A stretch of 64,000 nucleotides of DNA from Fusibacter sp. 3D3 (GTDB lineage Bacteria > Bacillota > Clostridia > Peptostreptococcales > Acidaminobacteraceae). The notes beneath the pieces were generated by a model. That model ran no database searches. It was given only the letters and a program-made list of their open reading frames with translations, and was not told where the DNA came from. The translations under genes and the position numbers were made by a program. Within the stretch, counting starts at the first letter, position 1. Every line of letters begins with the position of its first letter. The stretch spans positions 95,654 through 159,653 of the forward strand of contig NZ_BDHH01000013.1 in NCBI RefSeq assembly GCF_001748365.1. The letters are read 5' to 3'. This document shows, piece after piece, positions 16,906 through 25,611 of the stretch.

Positions 16906-17308
16906 TGCATTTAGAAGAGGGCTTCTATTGTGGCAGAATTGCAGAAAGAGGTGAACAACGCGAGGGCCAATTTTACATGTACGTAATTCGTGATGAAAAT
17001 GACGCTTTTATCGGAAGGCTTAATCTGCAAATGATGCATTCCGAGCATTCAACAAAAGCTGAATTAGGCTATAGAGTGGATTCCGAAAAACAAGGCAAGG
17101 GATATACAAGCCAAGCAATAAAACTTATTTTAAAAGAATTTTTGAGCACTACAACGTCAACGAAGTTATTGCAGGCACTTCAAAAGACAATATCCCTTCA
17201 CAACGCGTACTTGAAAAAAATGGATTCAAGCAAATTGGAGAAGAAAAAAAGGTGATGAAGGTCAATGGTAAATGGGTTGATGGGTTTTTATATGCCATTC
17301 AAGAATAA
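16905..17308 (+). pseudogene. Truncated and frameshifted RimJ/RimL-type acetyltransferase
   Basis: The first frame carries the acetyl-CoA motif (ELGYRVDSEKQGKGYTSQAI). At the T-run near 17138-17142 the reading frame must shift to continue as EHYNVNEVIAGTSKDN, VLEKNGFKQIGEE and DGFLYAIQE with a stop at 17308. About 60 N-terminal residues are also missing. A sequencing error in the T5 run could explain the shift but not the missing start. Confidence 0.75.
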
Positions 17309-17376
17309 TTAGACAGAAAAAGAGGTGTTTCAAATGATATCCATTTACGATTGGAATACTCACAGAGGAGGAACCA

Positions 17377-17910
17377 ATGATATTAACAATGGAAAATATG
17401 ATAAATATTATTCAAATAATTATAACGCTGATTATTGCAATTCCAACTGGTGGATTTGCTTTATATCAATGGTATAAAGCAAACAAGGTAAGACGAGCAG
17501 AATTTATAAATCAAATAATTGAGAAACTGAGGTTTGATAAGGATTTTGTAGAAATTGTTTATCTTATAGAGTACAATCATGACTGGTATAATGGTGGGTT
17601 TCATAATGGAGCAGATGGTTTAGAATTTAAAATTGATAAACTTCTATCATACATGACTTATATTTGTTATCTAAAAAATCATAGAATTATTAGTAAAAAC
17701 GAATTTTCAATATTAGAATATGAAATTTATAGAACCTGTGAATCACCAAGTATACAAGCGTACTTATGGAATTTACATCATTTCTCAAATAAAAGATCCC
17801 AAAGGTGTACTTTTGATGGATTGATAAAATATGGTAAAAACAAAAAGATTATCTGTATTGACTTCGATAACAAAAATAGCACTATTTTCCAAAAACATTT
17901 AAACTTTTGA
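17377..17910 (+). CDS. Membrane-anchored protein of unknown function
   Basis: One hydrophobic segment at residues 8-28 is followed by about 150 soluble residues with many Tyr and Ile. This single N-terminal anchor followed by a small helical domain is common among cassette and defence-island hypothetical proteins (DUF4760-like shape). GAGGAGGA lies just upstream of the ATG. The AT content is higher than that of flanking core genes, fitting recent acquisition. Confidence 0.65.
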   Translation: MILTMENMINIIQIIITLIIAIPTGGFALYQWYKANKVRRAEFINQIIEKLRFDKDFVEIVYLIEYNHDWYNGGFHNGADGLEFKIDKLLSYMTYICYLKNHRIISKNEFSILEYEIYRTCESPSIQAYLWNLHHFSNKRSQRCTFDGLIKYGKNKKIICIDFDNKNSTIFQKHLNF

Positions 17911-17974
17911 ACAACTATATATTTTATACAATCTTTGGGAAATACCATTTAAAAAAGGCTATCGTATGTACTAC

Positions 17975-18099
17975 GTATAACTCCGAACTTACGCCATTGC
18001 CTATTGTCATGCCTTTTGCGAAAGAGCGTGCAAAAGCCCCGCCAACTTGCCGCTGTGGCGTCAAGCACGGCAACGTCGTAAGTCCGTCTCTCGTTAGGC
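17975..18099 (+). other. attC-like recombination site 1 (integron cassette type)
   Basis: A GC-rich, highly palindromic stretch. CGAACTTACG (17984) is complementary (9 of 10) to CGTAAGTCCG (18077). It is bounded by GTATAAC at 17975 and by the core GTTAGGC at 18093 (GTTRRRY consensus). Inner hairpins include CTTTTGC/GCAAAAG and CGCCA/TGGCG. Composition differs sharply from the AT-rich genes on both sides. Confidence 0.55.
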
Positions 18100-18125
18100 A
18101 AAACATTTTTCAATGGGTTTTGGAT

Positions 18126-18154
18126 AAGACAATGAGTTCAAAATATAGTATAAT
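18126..18154 (+). promoter_or_regulatory. Promoter of the toxin-antitoxin pair
   Basis: AAGACA (18126-18131), 17-base spacer, TATAAT (18149-18154). It lies 24 bases upstream of the antitoxin start, giving the module its own promoter inside the cassette region. Confidence 0.6.
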
Positions 18155-18178
18155 ATTTAATAGAAAGAGGTGAATGGA

Positions 18179-18376
18179 ATGGATACTGCCAAAGATTATA
18201 TCCATAAGCTGATAGATGAATTATCAGAGAAAGAGCTACCCGAAGTTCTTGATTATATTGAATATATAAAATCTAAAAAATTGAAAGAGAATTATCAAGA
18301 TTTACAAGATGCAAGCCAGTCAAGTATGTCATTTTGGGAAAATCAAATAGACGATGAGGTGTGGAATAATGTATAA
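18179..18376 (+). CDS. Antitoxin-like small protein of the MazF-type module
   Basis: 65 residues, acidic and mostly helical (DYIHKLIDELSEKELPEVLDY). It resembles DUF2281-type antitoxins found upstream of MazF/PemK toxins. The start is ATG 18179 with AAAGAGGTG at 18164-18172. Its last codons overlap the toxin start by eight bases, the usual arrangement for translational coupling. Presumed to bind and neutralise the toxin and autoregulate. Confidence 0.7.
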   Translation: MDTAKDYIHKLIDELSEKELPEVLDYIEYIKSKKLKENYQDLQDASQSSMSFWENQIDDEVWNNV

Positions 18377-18707
18377 ACAAGGGGATATACTATTAGTACC
18401 AATTCCATTTTTAGATTTGACAGCAACTAAAAGAAGACCAGTCCTCGTTATATCTAATGCTATTTATAATAGTCGAACCGAAGATATTATTGTATCTGCA
18501 ATTACATCAAATATAAGAGGAACTGATTTTGAAATAGTATTTGATGCTGAAGATATGCTAGAAGGAAACCTTCCAAAAATTTCATGCATAAGACCAGATA
18601 AAATATATACACTATCAAAGAATATTATTGTAAAGAAATATGGTGTGTTATCCCAATTAAAGGTATCAGAAGTAAGCCTGAAATCGGAAGAGATAATAAG
18701 TAATTAA
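18369..18707 (+). CDS. Type II toxin, MazF/PemK family endoribonuclease
   Basis: N-terminal GDILLVPIPFLD and KRRPVLVIS are the PemK/MazF signature; the family cuts mRNA at short sequences. Length of 112 residues is normal. ATG 18369 follows GAGGTG at 18356-18361. A terminator hairpin begins at the stop codon. With the small upstream gene it forms a self-contained toxin-antitoxin unit, a common passenger that stabilises integron arrays. Confidence 0.85.
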   Translation: MYKQGDILLVPIPFLDLTATKRRPVLVISNAIYNSRTEDIIVSAITSNIRGTDFEIVFDAEDMLEGNLPKISCIRPDKIYTLSKNIIVKKYGVLSQLKVSEVSLKSEEIISN

Positions 18708-18727
18708 CCCGCAAGGGTTTTTCTTTT
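18706..18727 (+). terminator. Terminator of the toxin-antitoxin operon
   Basis: AACCC-GCAA-GGGTT hairpin followed by TTTTCTTTT, starting at the toxin stop codon. Confidence 0.7.
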
Positions 18728-18787
18728 AATAAAGAGTACATAAATAGAGAAAAAACATTAAAGTTAATTTCAAACGAAAAATGCAAC

Positions 18788-18845
18788 GCCTAACATTAAA
18801 ATAATGTTTCTAAAGCACACAAAAAAATAAACCTCAAGGAGGCAT
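18788..18845 (+). repeat. attC-like repeat, copy 1 (GCCTAAC end)
   Basis: It begins with GCCTAAC, then TAATGTTTCTAAAGCACAC and CCTCAAGG. Related copies begin at 20218 and 20852, and the first bases recur at 21903. In the integron model this is the left end of the toxin cassette's attC, with the right core (GTTAGTA) displaced to 19812 by an inserted intron. Confidence 0.5.
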
Positions 18846-19305
18846 AAAATGTGATTTAGGAATATTGTGTCTCCCAAAGATGCGTCACCATTACCTCAAT
18901 GTGCTCTTTAGGTTTTTTAAAACAGATTTTGAATAAACGCCTTACAAAAGGTAAAAATGAGATTGTGAATCCATGGAAAAATTGATACAATTACATAGAT
19001 TCCCATTCCCCATGAAAGTACATTCAATCATTTGGACGTGTAAGAATCTATTAAGTTTCAAAAGCTTAACCTGCACCAATATGTGGTGTAGCCTCTTGCA
19101 TGACAGTATCACAATTAGAAGGTTCTAAAGGGCATTTTGAACACCTAGAAAAATCAAGGCGCATAAATTTGACTAGAAATGGCCACACGATGAGTATACT
19201 GACATAAATTGACCAGACACCTTTAAAAAGTGCAGGTTATCAAATCATTACCCATTAATAAGTAGGTTAGATTTAAGTGAAAAAGTGGGGCATTTCAAGT
19301 TCTAC
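18846..19305. other. No recognisable gene; probably decayed mobile DNA
   Basis: Stops are frequent in all frames. Two short direct repeats (CATAAATTTGACTAGA near 19163 and CATAAATTGACCAGA near 19204) stand out. Its position before the maturase fragment suggests the eroded 5' part of the intron or of another element, but I recognise no intron 5' consensus. Confidence 0.4.
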
Positions 19306-19728
19306 TTGACAATCAGTACTTGCAACCCTAACACTTAATGGTATGGCTGAAATGCTCAAACGCAATTATTGGACGAACCGAGTGGGAACCATAGACAGTA
19401 CAACTTCGATAAAGTGAATATAACCGTTTATGCAGATGATTTTTTCATAACCGTAAGAAAGAAAGAACCGCTAGACATGAACCTATTCAAGTATCTATGG
19501 AACTGGACAAAACGAAGACATCCCATGAAGTCAAAAACAGGGAGAATGAAACGATACTTCGCTCAAATTGGTGCAAGAGATTGGATATTCAAGTCAGAGA
19601 GCGCACAGCTATTACTAGCAAGTGATTTCAAAATAAGCAGACACACTTTAATCAAATATCCATATCTCAAAGAGTATGAGGCATATTACCAGAAACGGAA
19701 GGCACTGAAAATGGTTAGTTATAAATAA
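19306..19728 (+). pseudogene. Group II intron reverse transcriptase/maturase fragment, copy 1
   Basis: One frame encodes LATLTLNGMAEMLKRNYW, the RT segment before the catalytic motif. After a stop and frame change, VYADDFFIT gives the YADD active site of group II intron RTs. LWNWTKRRHPMKSK, RYFAQIGARDWIF and YPYLKEYEAYYQKRK match the X/maturase and C-terminal region. The N-terminal two thirds are missing. The DV RNA follows directly. Confidence 0.85.
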
Positions 19729-19731
19729 CTT

Positions 19732-19804
19732 AAGCCGTATGACGTGAAAGTGTCATCTACGGTTCATGGAGGGAAGAGGGTGTAAATCCTCTGACTTACC
19801 CGAC
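19732..19804 (+). mobile_element. Group II intron 3' end (domains V and VI), copy 1
   Basis: AGCCGTATGAC-GTGAAAGT-GTCA-TC-TACGGTT folds as the 34-base domain V hairpin with a GAAA-type loop. GAGGG...AAATCCTC is the domain VI stem. The intron probably ends at CCGAC near 19804, after which the attC-like sequence AACGTTAGT resumes. Confidence 0.8.
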
Positions 19805-19845
19805 TTTCAACGTTAGTATTTGAGAAAATAGAAGAGGAGTTAATC

Positions 19846-20190
19846 ATGGGAAAATATACAAATTATATTATACTTACAATATTTATAGTTTTTTTGGGGG
19901 ATATATTGTATCTGTCAACTGGCAGTGCACTTTTATCAAACTGGGGGCCAGTAATCATCACAGCTATAATAGTCGGTTTTAGGTTAGCGAAAAGTAATGA
20001 TAGTCATGAAAGTACTAGGAGAAAGAGTTTACAAATCTCATTGTATGGTGGAATACTTAAGCTAGTACTTAGTATTGTAAAAGTGAAGGGATTAACAATG
20101 TTAGCGGCAATACTAATACCATTAATTTATTCATTGATTATTTACTTATTCATACTAATAAGTATTAGGGGCTTTAAGTTAAAACAGTAA
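19846..20190 (+). CDS. Small predicted membrane protein
   Basis: 114 residues with hydrophobic segments at about 8-27, 31-47, 66-76 and 82-108. GAAGAGGAG lies just before the ATG. It is the sole gene between the GTTAGTA core at 19812 and the attC-like repeat at 20218, so it fits a one-gene cassette. No family recognised. Confidence 0.6.
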   Translation: MGKYTNYIILTIFIVFLGDILYLSTGSALLSNWGPVIITAIIVGFRLAKSNDSHESTRRKSLQISLYGGILKLVLSIVKVKGLTMLAAILIPLIYSLIIYLFILISIRGFKLKQ

Positions 20191-20217
20191 AAATATTAGT
20201 AAACACGTTGAGATATC

Positions 20218-20290
20218 ACCTAGCATATAATAATGTTTCTGATGCGCACAAAAATAACACCTCAAGTCACACTTTTCAGTACATCAGGAA
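20218..20290 (+). repeat. attC-like repeat, copy 2
   Basis: It starts ACCTAGCATA, then TAATGTTTCTGATGCGCAC and ACACCTCAAGTCACACTTTT. It shares about 30 of 36 bases with copy 1 at 18795-18840. The second intron fragment lies inside it, mirroring copy 1. Confidence 0.55.
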
Positions 20291-20335
20291 CGTCCTGTTG
20301 GATGAAACCGCATACCATTACCTTGAATCAAGCAT

Positions 20336-20600
20336 CGTGACAGGAAGAATGAAACGATACTTCGCTCAAATTGGTGCAAGAGATTGGATATTCGTCAGAG
20401 AGCTCAAAGCTTTTGCTGGCGAGTGATTTCAAAATAAGCAGACACACTTTAATGAAATCCCCATATCTCAAAGAGTATGAGGCATATTACCAGAAATGGA
20501 AGGCTTGCTGACCGCTGAAAATGGTCCCTTATAAATAAATTGAGTCGTATGACGTGAAAGCGTCACGTACGCTTCTTAGGGGGAAGAAGAGGAGGCAATA
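20336..20600 (+). mobile_element. Group II intron 3' remnant, copy 2 (maturase tail plus domain V)
   Basis: Bases 20340-20520 repeat the maturase tail of copy 1 at roughly 85-90% identity but with frame breaks (the GARDWIF frame ends early at an internal stop). Domain V at 20542-20575 is nearly intact, with a GTGAAAGC loop and a compensating CGTCACG arm. Only about 260 bases remain, so it is immobile by itself. Confidence 0.8.
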
Positions 20601-20857
20601 TCAAGTCTACGATTAGATTGAATAATGAGTATATAGGTGGATTAACTGGATTAGAAAGTTTTACTTATGTAATAATTTTGACATATCTGCATGAATCAAA
20701 ATTTGTACGAGATAAGCATTTAGAAAGACGTCCAAGGAATTCTCCAGAGATGCCTTTGGTAGGCATATTTTCTCAAAGAGCCAAGGATAGACCTAATCCT
20801 ATAGGGGTAACTGCTGTGAAGATTGTCGAGGTAGCTTCCGTCTATTCCGTCGCATAA
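20600..20857 (+). pseudogene. Fragment of a TrmO (YaeB/UPF0066) tRNA m6t6A37 methyltransferase gene
   Basis: GLTGLESFTYVIILTYLHES and VGIFSQRAKDRPNPIGVT match the central core of TrmO, including the RPNPIG motif at its SAM-binding site. The first 40 residues and the whole C-terminal third are missing. The gene is fused at the left to intron sequence and at the right to an attC-like repeat (GTCGCATAACATAAAG). An ORF of 79 residues remains open but is unlikely to be functional. Confidence 0.7.
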
Positions 20858-20930
20858 CATAAAGTAAGGTTTTTTGAATCACACAAAAACATCTCAAGTC
20901 ACACTTTTTTGCACCTCAAGAATCTATTAA
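20852..20930 (+). repeat. attC-like repeat, copy 3
   Basis: GCATAACATAAAGTAAGG followed by TTGAATCACACAAAAACATCTCAAGTCACACTTTTTTGCACCTCAAG aligns with copies 1 and 2. The first 12 bases also recur right after the next gene (ATAACATAAAGTAATGG at 21906). Confidence 0.5.
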
Positions 20931-20979
20931 AAGTTGTAAGAGTGCTGGAGAAATTATTGAGATAAGGTAGGTTGTAATT

Positions 20980-21909
20980 ATGATAATTAGTGCAAGTAGG
21001 AGAACAGATATTCCCTCATATCATTCAGATTGGTTTGTTGATCGCCTTAAAGAAGGTTATTTGTATGTTAGAAACCCTATGAACTTTAATCAGATATCAA
21101 AAATATCACTTAAACCTGAAGATGTTGAATGTATAGTTTTTTGGACTAAGAATCCAGAACCGATGTTTAAATACTTAAAAGAATTGGACGATTTTAATTA
21201 TTATTTCCAATTCTCTTTGACATCATATAATAACAAAATTGAAAAAAATTTGCCTCCTAAAAAATTTCTAGTTCCAGTATTTAAACGATTATCTGAGATT
21301 ATTGGTAGCGAAAGCGTTATTTGGAGATATGATCCCATTCTGTTGAGTGATGATATCGATATAGAATATCATATCCATAATTTTAAATTTCTAGCTGAAA
21401 AATTGAGTGGATATACAGAAAAATGTGTGATAAGTTTTTTAGATGAATATCCTAAAATAAAAAAACAATTAAAAGACAATTGTATTAGAGCACCCAGAGA
21501 TGAAGAAATAAATGAAATCGCTTTAGAATTTTCTAAAATAGCCTTAGAAAATAAAATCATTCTCGAAACTTGTTCCGAAAAAATCAGCTTAGAAAATTAT
21601 GGAATTTCACACGGAAAGTGTATTGATGATGCGTTGATCAGAAAAATTTCTGGATTATTTGGAGAAGTTTACAAAGATGGGAATCAAAGAGAAGAATGTG
21701 GATGTGTGAAGAGTATTGATATTGGTACATATAATACGTGTTTGAATGGTTGCATATATTGCTATGCAAATTATACAAAAAACATTAACTTGGAAAATCA
21801 TTTTGGTTCACCTTTATTACTTGGTGAAATTGACGGCAATAGTAAAATAACCGAAAGAGAAACTGAGAGTGTGTTCACTACTCAAATAAGTATAGATAAC
21901 TTCTTATAA
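20980..21909 (+). CDS. DUF1848 family protein (radical SAM-like cysteine motif near C-terminus)
   Basis: MIISASRRTDIPSYHSDWF and IVFWTKNPEPM are characteristic DUF1848 sequences. A CxxxCxxC-type cluster (NTCLNGCIYCYAN) lies near residue 250, preceded by ECGC. This resembles a radical SAM cluster site moved to the C-terminal end. Length (309) is typical. The function is unknown. It sits between attC-like repeats, which fits a cassette passenger. Codon use is AT-rich. Confidence 0.85.
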   Translation: MIISASRRTDIPSYHSDWFVDRLKEGYLYVRNPMNFNQISKISLKPEDVECIVFWTKNPEPMFKYLKELDDFNYYFQFSLTSYNNKIEKNLPPKKFLVPVFKRLSEIIGSESVIWRYDPILLSDDIDIEYHIHNFKFLAEKLSGYTEKCVISFLDEYPKIKKQLKDNCIRAPRDEEINEIALEFSKIALENKIILETCSEKISLENYGISHGKCIDDALIRKISGLFGEVYKDGNQREECGCVKSIDIGTYNTCLNGCIYCYANYTKNINLENHFGSPLLLGEIDGNSKITERETESVFTTQISIDNFL

Positions 21910-22012
21910 CATAAAGTAATGGTGGGACCAGAGCTTGAAATAAAAGTAGGTCAAGGCAAAGAGAGAGGTTCGAAGATTTTGAAAGATATAATTGTGGAGG
22001 AAGAAAACAATA

Positions 22013-23056
22013 ATGATAAAACCAGCAAGACTAAAAAAGGGCGATAAAATTGCAATCGTCAGCTTATCATGGGGCGGTTTGGGCGATGAAGCATTTATTC
22101 ACAAGTACCCTATTGCGAAACAAAGATTAGAAAATGATTTTGGTTTACAAGTCGTTACTATGCCTCATGCCCTTAAGGGAAGTGGTTTTGTAGCAACGCA
22201 CCCAGAACTTCGTGCAAAAGATCTAATGGATGCCTTTGAAGACACTTCTATTTCTGCGATTTTTTGCGCTATCGGCGGAGACGATACCATACGTACACTT
22301 CCATTTATCAATTTTGAGACCATTCGCAATAATCCTAAAATATTTATGGGCTATTCAGACAGCACGATTAACCATTTCATGATGTATAAAGCAGGGCTTG
22401 TTTCTTTCTATGGACCCTCTGTTATGTGTGAATTCGGCGAATATGTAAAAATGTTTGACTATACCGTATCTGCTGTAAAGGATGTATTGTTTGGTGAATG
22501 GGCACATTATTTGCTTGCTTCAAGCCCTGAATGGACTGATGATTATGTTTTATGGAATGAAAACAATGTCAATATCCCTCACAAACTAAAAAAAGATACA
22601 CACGGATACGAGATCATTAACGGTAGAGGCACTGTTAAAGGACATCTACTGGGTGGCTGTATCGATGTTTTTATGATGGCCATTGGAACAAAAATTTGGC
22701 CATCCATCAACGAATGGACAAATGCAATCCTGTTTATTGAGACAAGCGAGGATAAGCCATCTCCTGATTTTATTAAGTGGACTTTTAGAAATCTTGCAGC
22801 ACAAGGGATCTTAAATGTTCTAAAAGGGATTATCGTTGGAAAACCACAAGGCGAAAAGTATTATGAAGCATACAAAACTGCAATTACTCAGGTGGTCTAT
22901 ACTGAAGAGCATTTGCATGAATTGCCTATAATTTATAATGTGAATTTTGGTCATGCCAAGCCGATCGGCATACTGCCTTATGGCATTATGGTAGAATTAA
23001 ACTGCGCAGATAAAACGATTGTTTTTTTGGAGAGTGCAACGCTAGAGGTGCTATAA
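22013..23056 (+). CDS. S66 family LD-carboxypeptidase-like protein (MccF type)
   Basis: KPARLKKGDKIAIVSLSW at the start and GYSDSTINHF with the nucleophile serine are S66 peptidase hallmarks; the His and Glu of the triad are expected in the C-terminal half (LLGGCIDVF; ETSEDKPSPDF). S66 proteins trim muropeptides (LdcA) or give immunity to microcin C-like nucleotide peptides (MccF). Sequence length near 347 favours the MccF branch. ATG 22013 follows GTGGAGG. The HAD gene overlaps its stop by one base. Confidence 0.85.
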   Translation: MIKPARLKKGDKIAIVSLSWGGLGDEAFIHKYPIAKQRLENDFGLQVVTMPHALKGSGFVATHPELRAKDLMDAFEDTSISAIFCAIGGDDTIRTLPFINFETIRNNPKIFMGYSDSTINHFMMYKAGLVSFYGPSVMCEFGEYVKMFDYTVSAVKDVLFGEWAHYLLASSPEWTDDYVLWNENNVNIPHKLKKDTHGYEIINGRGTVKGHLLGGCIDVFMMAIGTKIWPSINEWTNAILFIETSEDKPSPDFIKWTFRNLAAQGILNVLKGIIVGKPQGEKYYEAYKTAITQVVYTEEHLHELPIIYNVNFGHAKPIGILPYGIMVELNCADKTIVFLESATLEVL

Positions 23057-23691
23057 TGCAAAAGATCAAACTTGTCTGTTTTGATTTAGATGATACTTTG
23101 ATAAGAGAAACGCACTCTGTTATGATACCTTGTATAATCAATAATAAGGAAATGGAACATAACCTAATTCAGCAAAAAGAAATATCTGGAACATTGGATT
23201 ATATTACCGCTGATTTTTTACGTGCAGAACTACTATGTGGCCTTGAAGAAACCAAGATAAAGGAAGGCTTTTTACAATTGGCAAAGCCTTTACAAAATAT
23301 ATCTGAAACAATATCACAACTTCACCAAAATAACATTAAATGTATCGTCGTAACGGTTGGTCCAATTCAAGTTGCAAAAGTTGTTAGCGCACTTTGGGGA
23401 TTTGATTCATATTATGGTAGTGAATACGAAGTGCTGGATGGCATGTTTACAGGTAAAATAACTAAATATGTAAATTCAGAACAGAAAATTGAATGCCTAA
23501 AAGATTACTGTAGCAAAACTCATATTGATCCCAGTGAATGTATTTCTGTTGGAGACGGCGCCACAGACATTCCCGTATTCAAATTTTGTGGAAAATCAAT
23601 CGCTCTAAATGCGTCAGAAAAAGTAAAAAAAGAAGCAACCTATTGGATAGATACAAGTGATTTGTTGGAAATATTAAAGGTAATTATATAA
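23056..23691 (+). CDS. HAD-superfamily phosphatase
   Basis: Motif I is FDLDDTLI (nucleophile Asp and general acid Asp), motif II is VVTVG and motif IV is VGDGATDIPVF. The arrangement is like SerB-type phosphoserine phosphatases with a small cap. The start codon overlaps the preceding stop (TAATG), so it is translationally coupled to the S66 peptidase gene. The substrate is not known; coupling could mean joint detoxification of a nucleotide-peptide, which is speculation. Confidence 0.83.
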   Translation: MQKIKLVCFDLDDTLIRETHSVMIPCIINNKEMEHNLIQQKEISGTLDYITADFLRAELLCGLEETKIKEGFLQLAKPLQNISETISQLHQNNIKCIVVTVGPIQVAKVVSALWGFDSYYGSEYEVLDGMFTGKITKYVNSEQKIECLKDYCSKTHIDPSECISVGDGATDIPVFKFCGKSIALNASEKVKKEATYWIDTSDLLEILKVII

Positions 23692-23728
23692 CTCTTCAAA
23701 CATAAAGGCTGTAGTGAGGTGAATTTTA

Positions 23729-24067
23729 TTGCATAGATTTAAAGAACTTTTTATGACGTATTATGATTTTTTCAGGGGCGAAATTACTTACGAAGAATTT
23801 CATAGTTTTTTTAGAAGAAAAGATATGTTGCTCATCCAGTTTGTATGTCTTCTATCATTTCTGTTAATTATGGGTTATATAAATGATATGCCCTTATACG
23901 TGGCAATTGGTGCCTCCATAGTATTGGCTTATGGGATTTTGCTCCAAACAAAAGCGAAGACCATCAAAGAGCAGTTTATGTACAGTGCACTGTGGGCGAT
24001 TTCGAGCTTTATTATTATTGTTCTAATTTTAATTATTGCAGTTGAAGTGTTTGGATTTATGAATTAA
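23729..24067 (+). CDS. Small predicted membrane protein
   Basis: 112 residues, starting at TTG 23729 with GTGAGGTG seven bases upstream. A soluble, aromatic N-terminus (residues 1-30) is followed by hydrophobic segments at about 33-48, 53-70 and 84-108. No family recognised. It follows the HAD gene by 37 bases. Confidence 0.6.
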   Translation: MHRFKELFMTYYDFFRGEITYEEFHSFFRRKDMLLIQFVCLLSFLLIMGYINDMPLYVAIGASIVLAYGILLQTKAKTIKEQFMYSALWAISSFIIIVLILIIAVEVFGFMN

Positions 24068-24134
24068 CAAATGTTCAGTGATATCATAGTTAGGCAAAAG
24101 AATCAATTACCAACAAATAGTATGGAGGTTGCAT

Positions 24135-25574
24135 ATGAGTAAAGTGAAAATTGAAAATCCTAAAATATTCATATCTTATGCATGGGGAACGGAAGATTAT
24201 CAAAATAAAGTTTTATCATTGGCAACAGAATTATCGAACGACGGGGTTGATGTACAACTTGATAAATGGTCTTTAAAAGAAGGAAATGATACTTACGCTT
24301 TCATGGAACAATGCGTTGCAGATACGAGTATTACTAATGTCTTAATATTGCTTGATAAGCAATATTCAATAAAAGCAAATTCTAGAAGTGGAGGTGTTGG
24401 AACCGAGACACAAATTATTTCGCCAGAAATATACAATAAAACTCAACAGGATAAATTTATTCCAGTTATTTTTGAGCGGGATGAAAACAATGAAATACAC
24501 AAACCCACATATCTCAAAGGATTACTACATTTTGACTTATCTCTCAGCGAACAATATGATAATGAATATCAAAGATTAGTAAAGCGATTGTATGGAGTTG
24601 AAATTTTTCAAAAGCCTGATATTGGTAAAAAACCATCTTGGGTCGAAACACAGGTTACAGTAAGCACAAAAACTAGAAATGCCCATAGTATTTTAAAAAC
24701 TAATATAACCTCGAGAGTTAAAAATGAGCAATTTGCTATGTTTCTCTCAAATATTAAGGATGAAATTGTAAGTTACACTTACAAAAATGATTTGCCTAGA
24801 TTAACGTCAGAGGATCATTTATTGGCTTACGAAGGCATAAAATCAGTGCGTGACGAGTTCTTAGAATTGATGAGATATATTTCATTTGTTGACAATGCTG
24901 AGCATTATGTATCTAGTATGCTTGAAGAGACAATAAATACTGTTAAAAAAGATAATGGAATATTAAAAAATATTAAACTCACTCTTATACATGAAATGTT
25001 TTTATATATTATAGCAATTTTTTATAAAAAGCAGAATTTCGAAGGAATTTCTTACATTTTAGGGAAAACATATTTTGCGGATGATTACTCAATTAAAGCT
25101 GATAATTTTAATATTTTTTACTTTCATAATGAACAATTAGATGAGGCAGTTAACAAACGTGATGATAAAAAATACTACTCTGGCACAGCTCAATATTGGA
25201 TAGAAAATATAAATATCGAAGTATGCTCGAAGAATGAATTTACCGTTGCGGATTTACTTTGCTATAACTATTCAATTTTTGGTGCAGATTATCACTATAA
25301 TTGGTTTTGGTTTCCAATAACATATATCTATAGTGGCAATGATATGTCATTGCTGCGTACTTTAGCAACTAAGATGAAATCATTAGAACATTTTACTAAA
25401 ACAACTAAGATCTTCGGTTATAATACTGTTCAAGACTTTAAACAAAAAATTGTTGAAATTGAAGCGAAAATTGAAAAAGGTGAACTAAATAAATACAGAT
25501 ATTCAGATTCGTTTGATAATGCACCTTTACTATGTGACTATATAAAGACAATAGAATTAGGTACATTAAAATAA
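24135..25574 (+). CDS. SEFIR/TIR-domain protein, candidate anti-phage effector
   Basis: Residues 8-150 form a SEFIR (TIR-related) domain: KIFISYAWGTEDYQNKV at the start, then LDKWSLKEGNDTYAFMEQ and FIPVIFERD. Bacterial SEFIR proteins have been reported as single-gene anti-phage systems acting by abortive infection, with NAD+ depletion suspected. The C-terminal 300 residues are helical, with no recognised domain, and probably sense infection. ATG 24135 has GGAGGT at 24123-24128. A GTTAGGC core lies 40 bases upstream and an attC-like site 38 bases downstream, so it fits a single-gene cassette. Confidence 0.82.
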   Translation: MSKVKIENPKIFISYAWGTEDYQNKVLSLATELSNDGVDVQLDKWSLKEGNDTYAFMEQCVADTSITNVLILLDKQYSIKANSRSGGVGTETQIISPEIYNKTQQDKFIPVIFERDENNEIHKPTYLKGLLHFDLSLSEQYDNEYQRLVKRLYGVEIFQKPDIGKKPSWVETQVTVSTKTRNAHSILKTNITSRVKNEQFAMFLSNIKDEIVSYTYKNDLPRLTSEDHLLAYEGIKSVRDEFLELMRYISFVDNAEHYVSSMLEETINTVKKDNGILKNIKLTLIHEMFLYIIAIFYKKQNFEGISYILGKTYFADDYSIKADNFNIFYFHNEQLDEAVNKRDDKKYYSGTAQYWIENINIEVCSKNEFTVADLLCYNYSIFGADYHYNWFWFPITYIYSGNDMSLLRTLATKMKSLEHFTKTTKIFGYNTVQDFKQKIVEIEAKIEKGELNKYRYSDSFDNAPLLCDYIKTIELGTLK

Positions 25575-25611
25575 CTTAATATCTGAATTAGTGTATACAA
25601 TTGATTCCATC

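Noticed and set aside
17924..18106. Minus-strand ORF of 60 residues
   Set aside because: Lies entirely within the palindromic attC-like site; open only because of its GC-rich symmetry.
21929..22047. ORF of 39 codons (MVGPELEIKVGQGKERG...) overlapping the S66 gene start
   Set aside because: No ribosome binding site, overlaps a well supported gene, and I recognise no family; possibly an eroded fragment.
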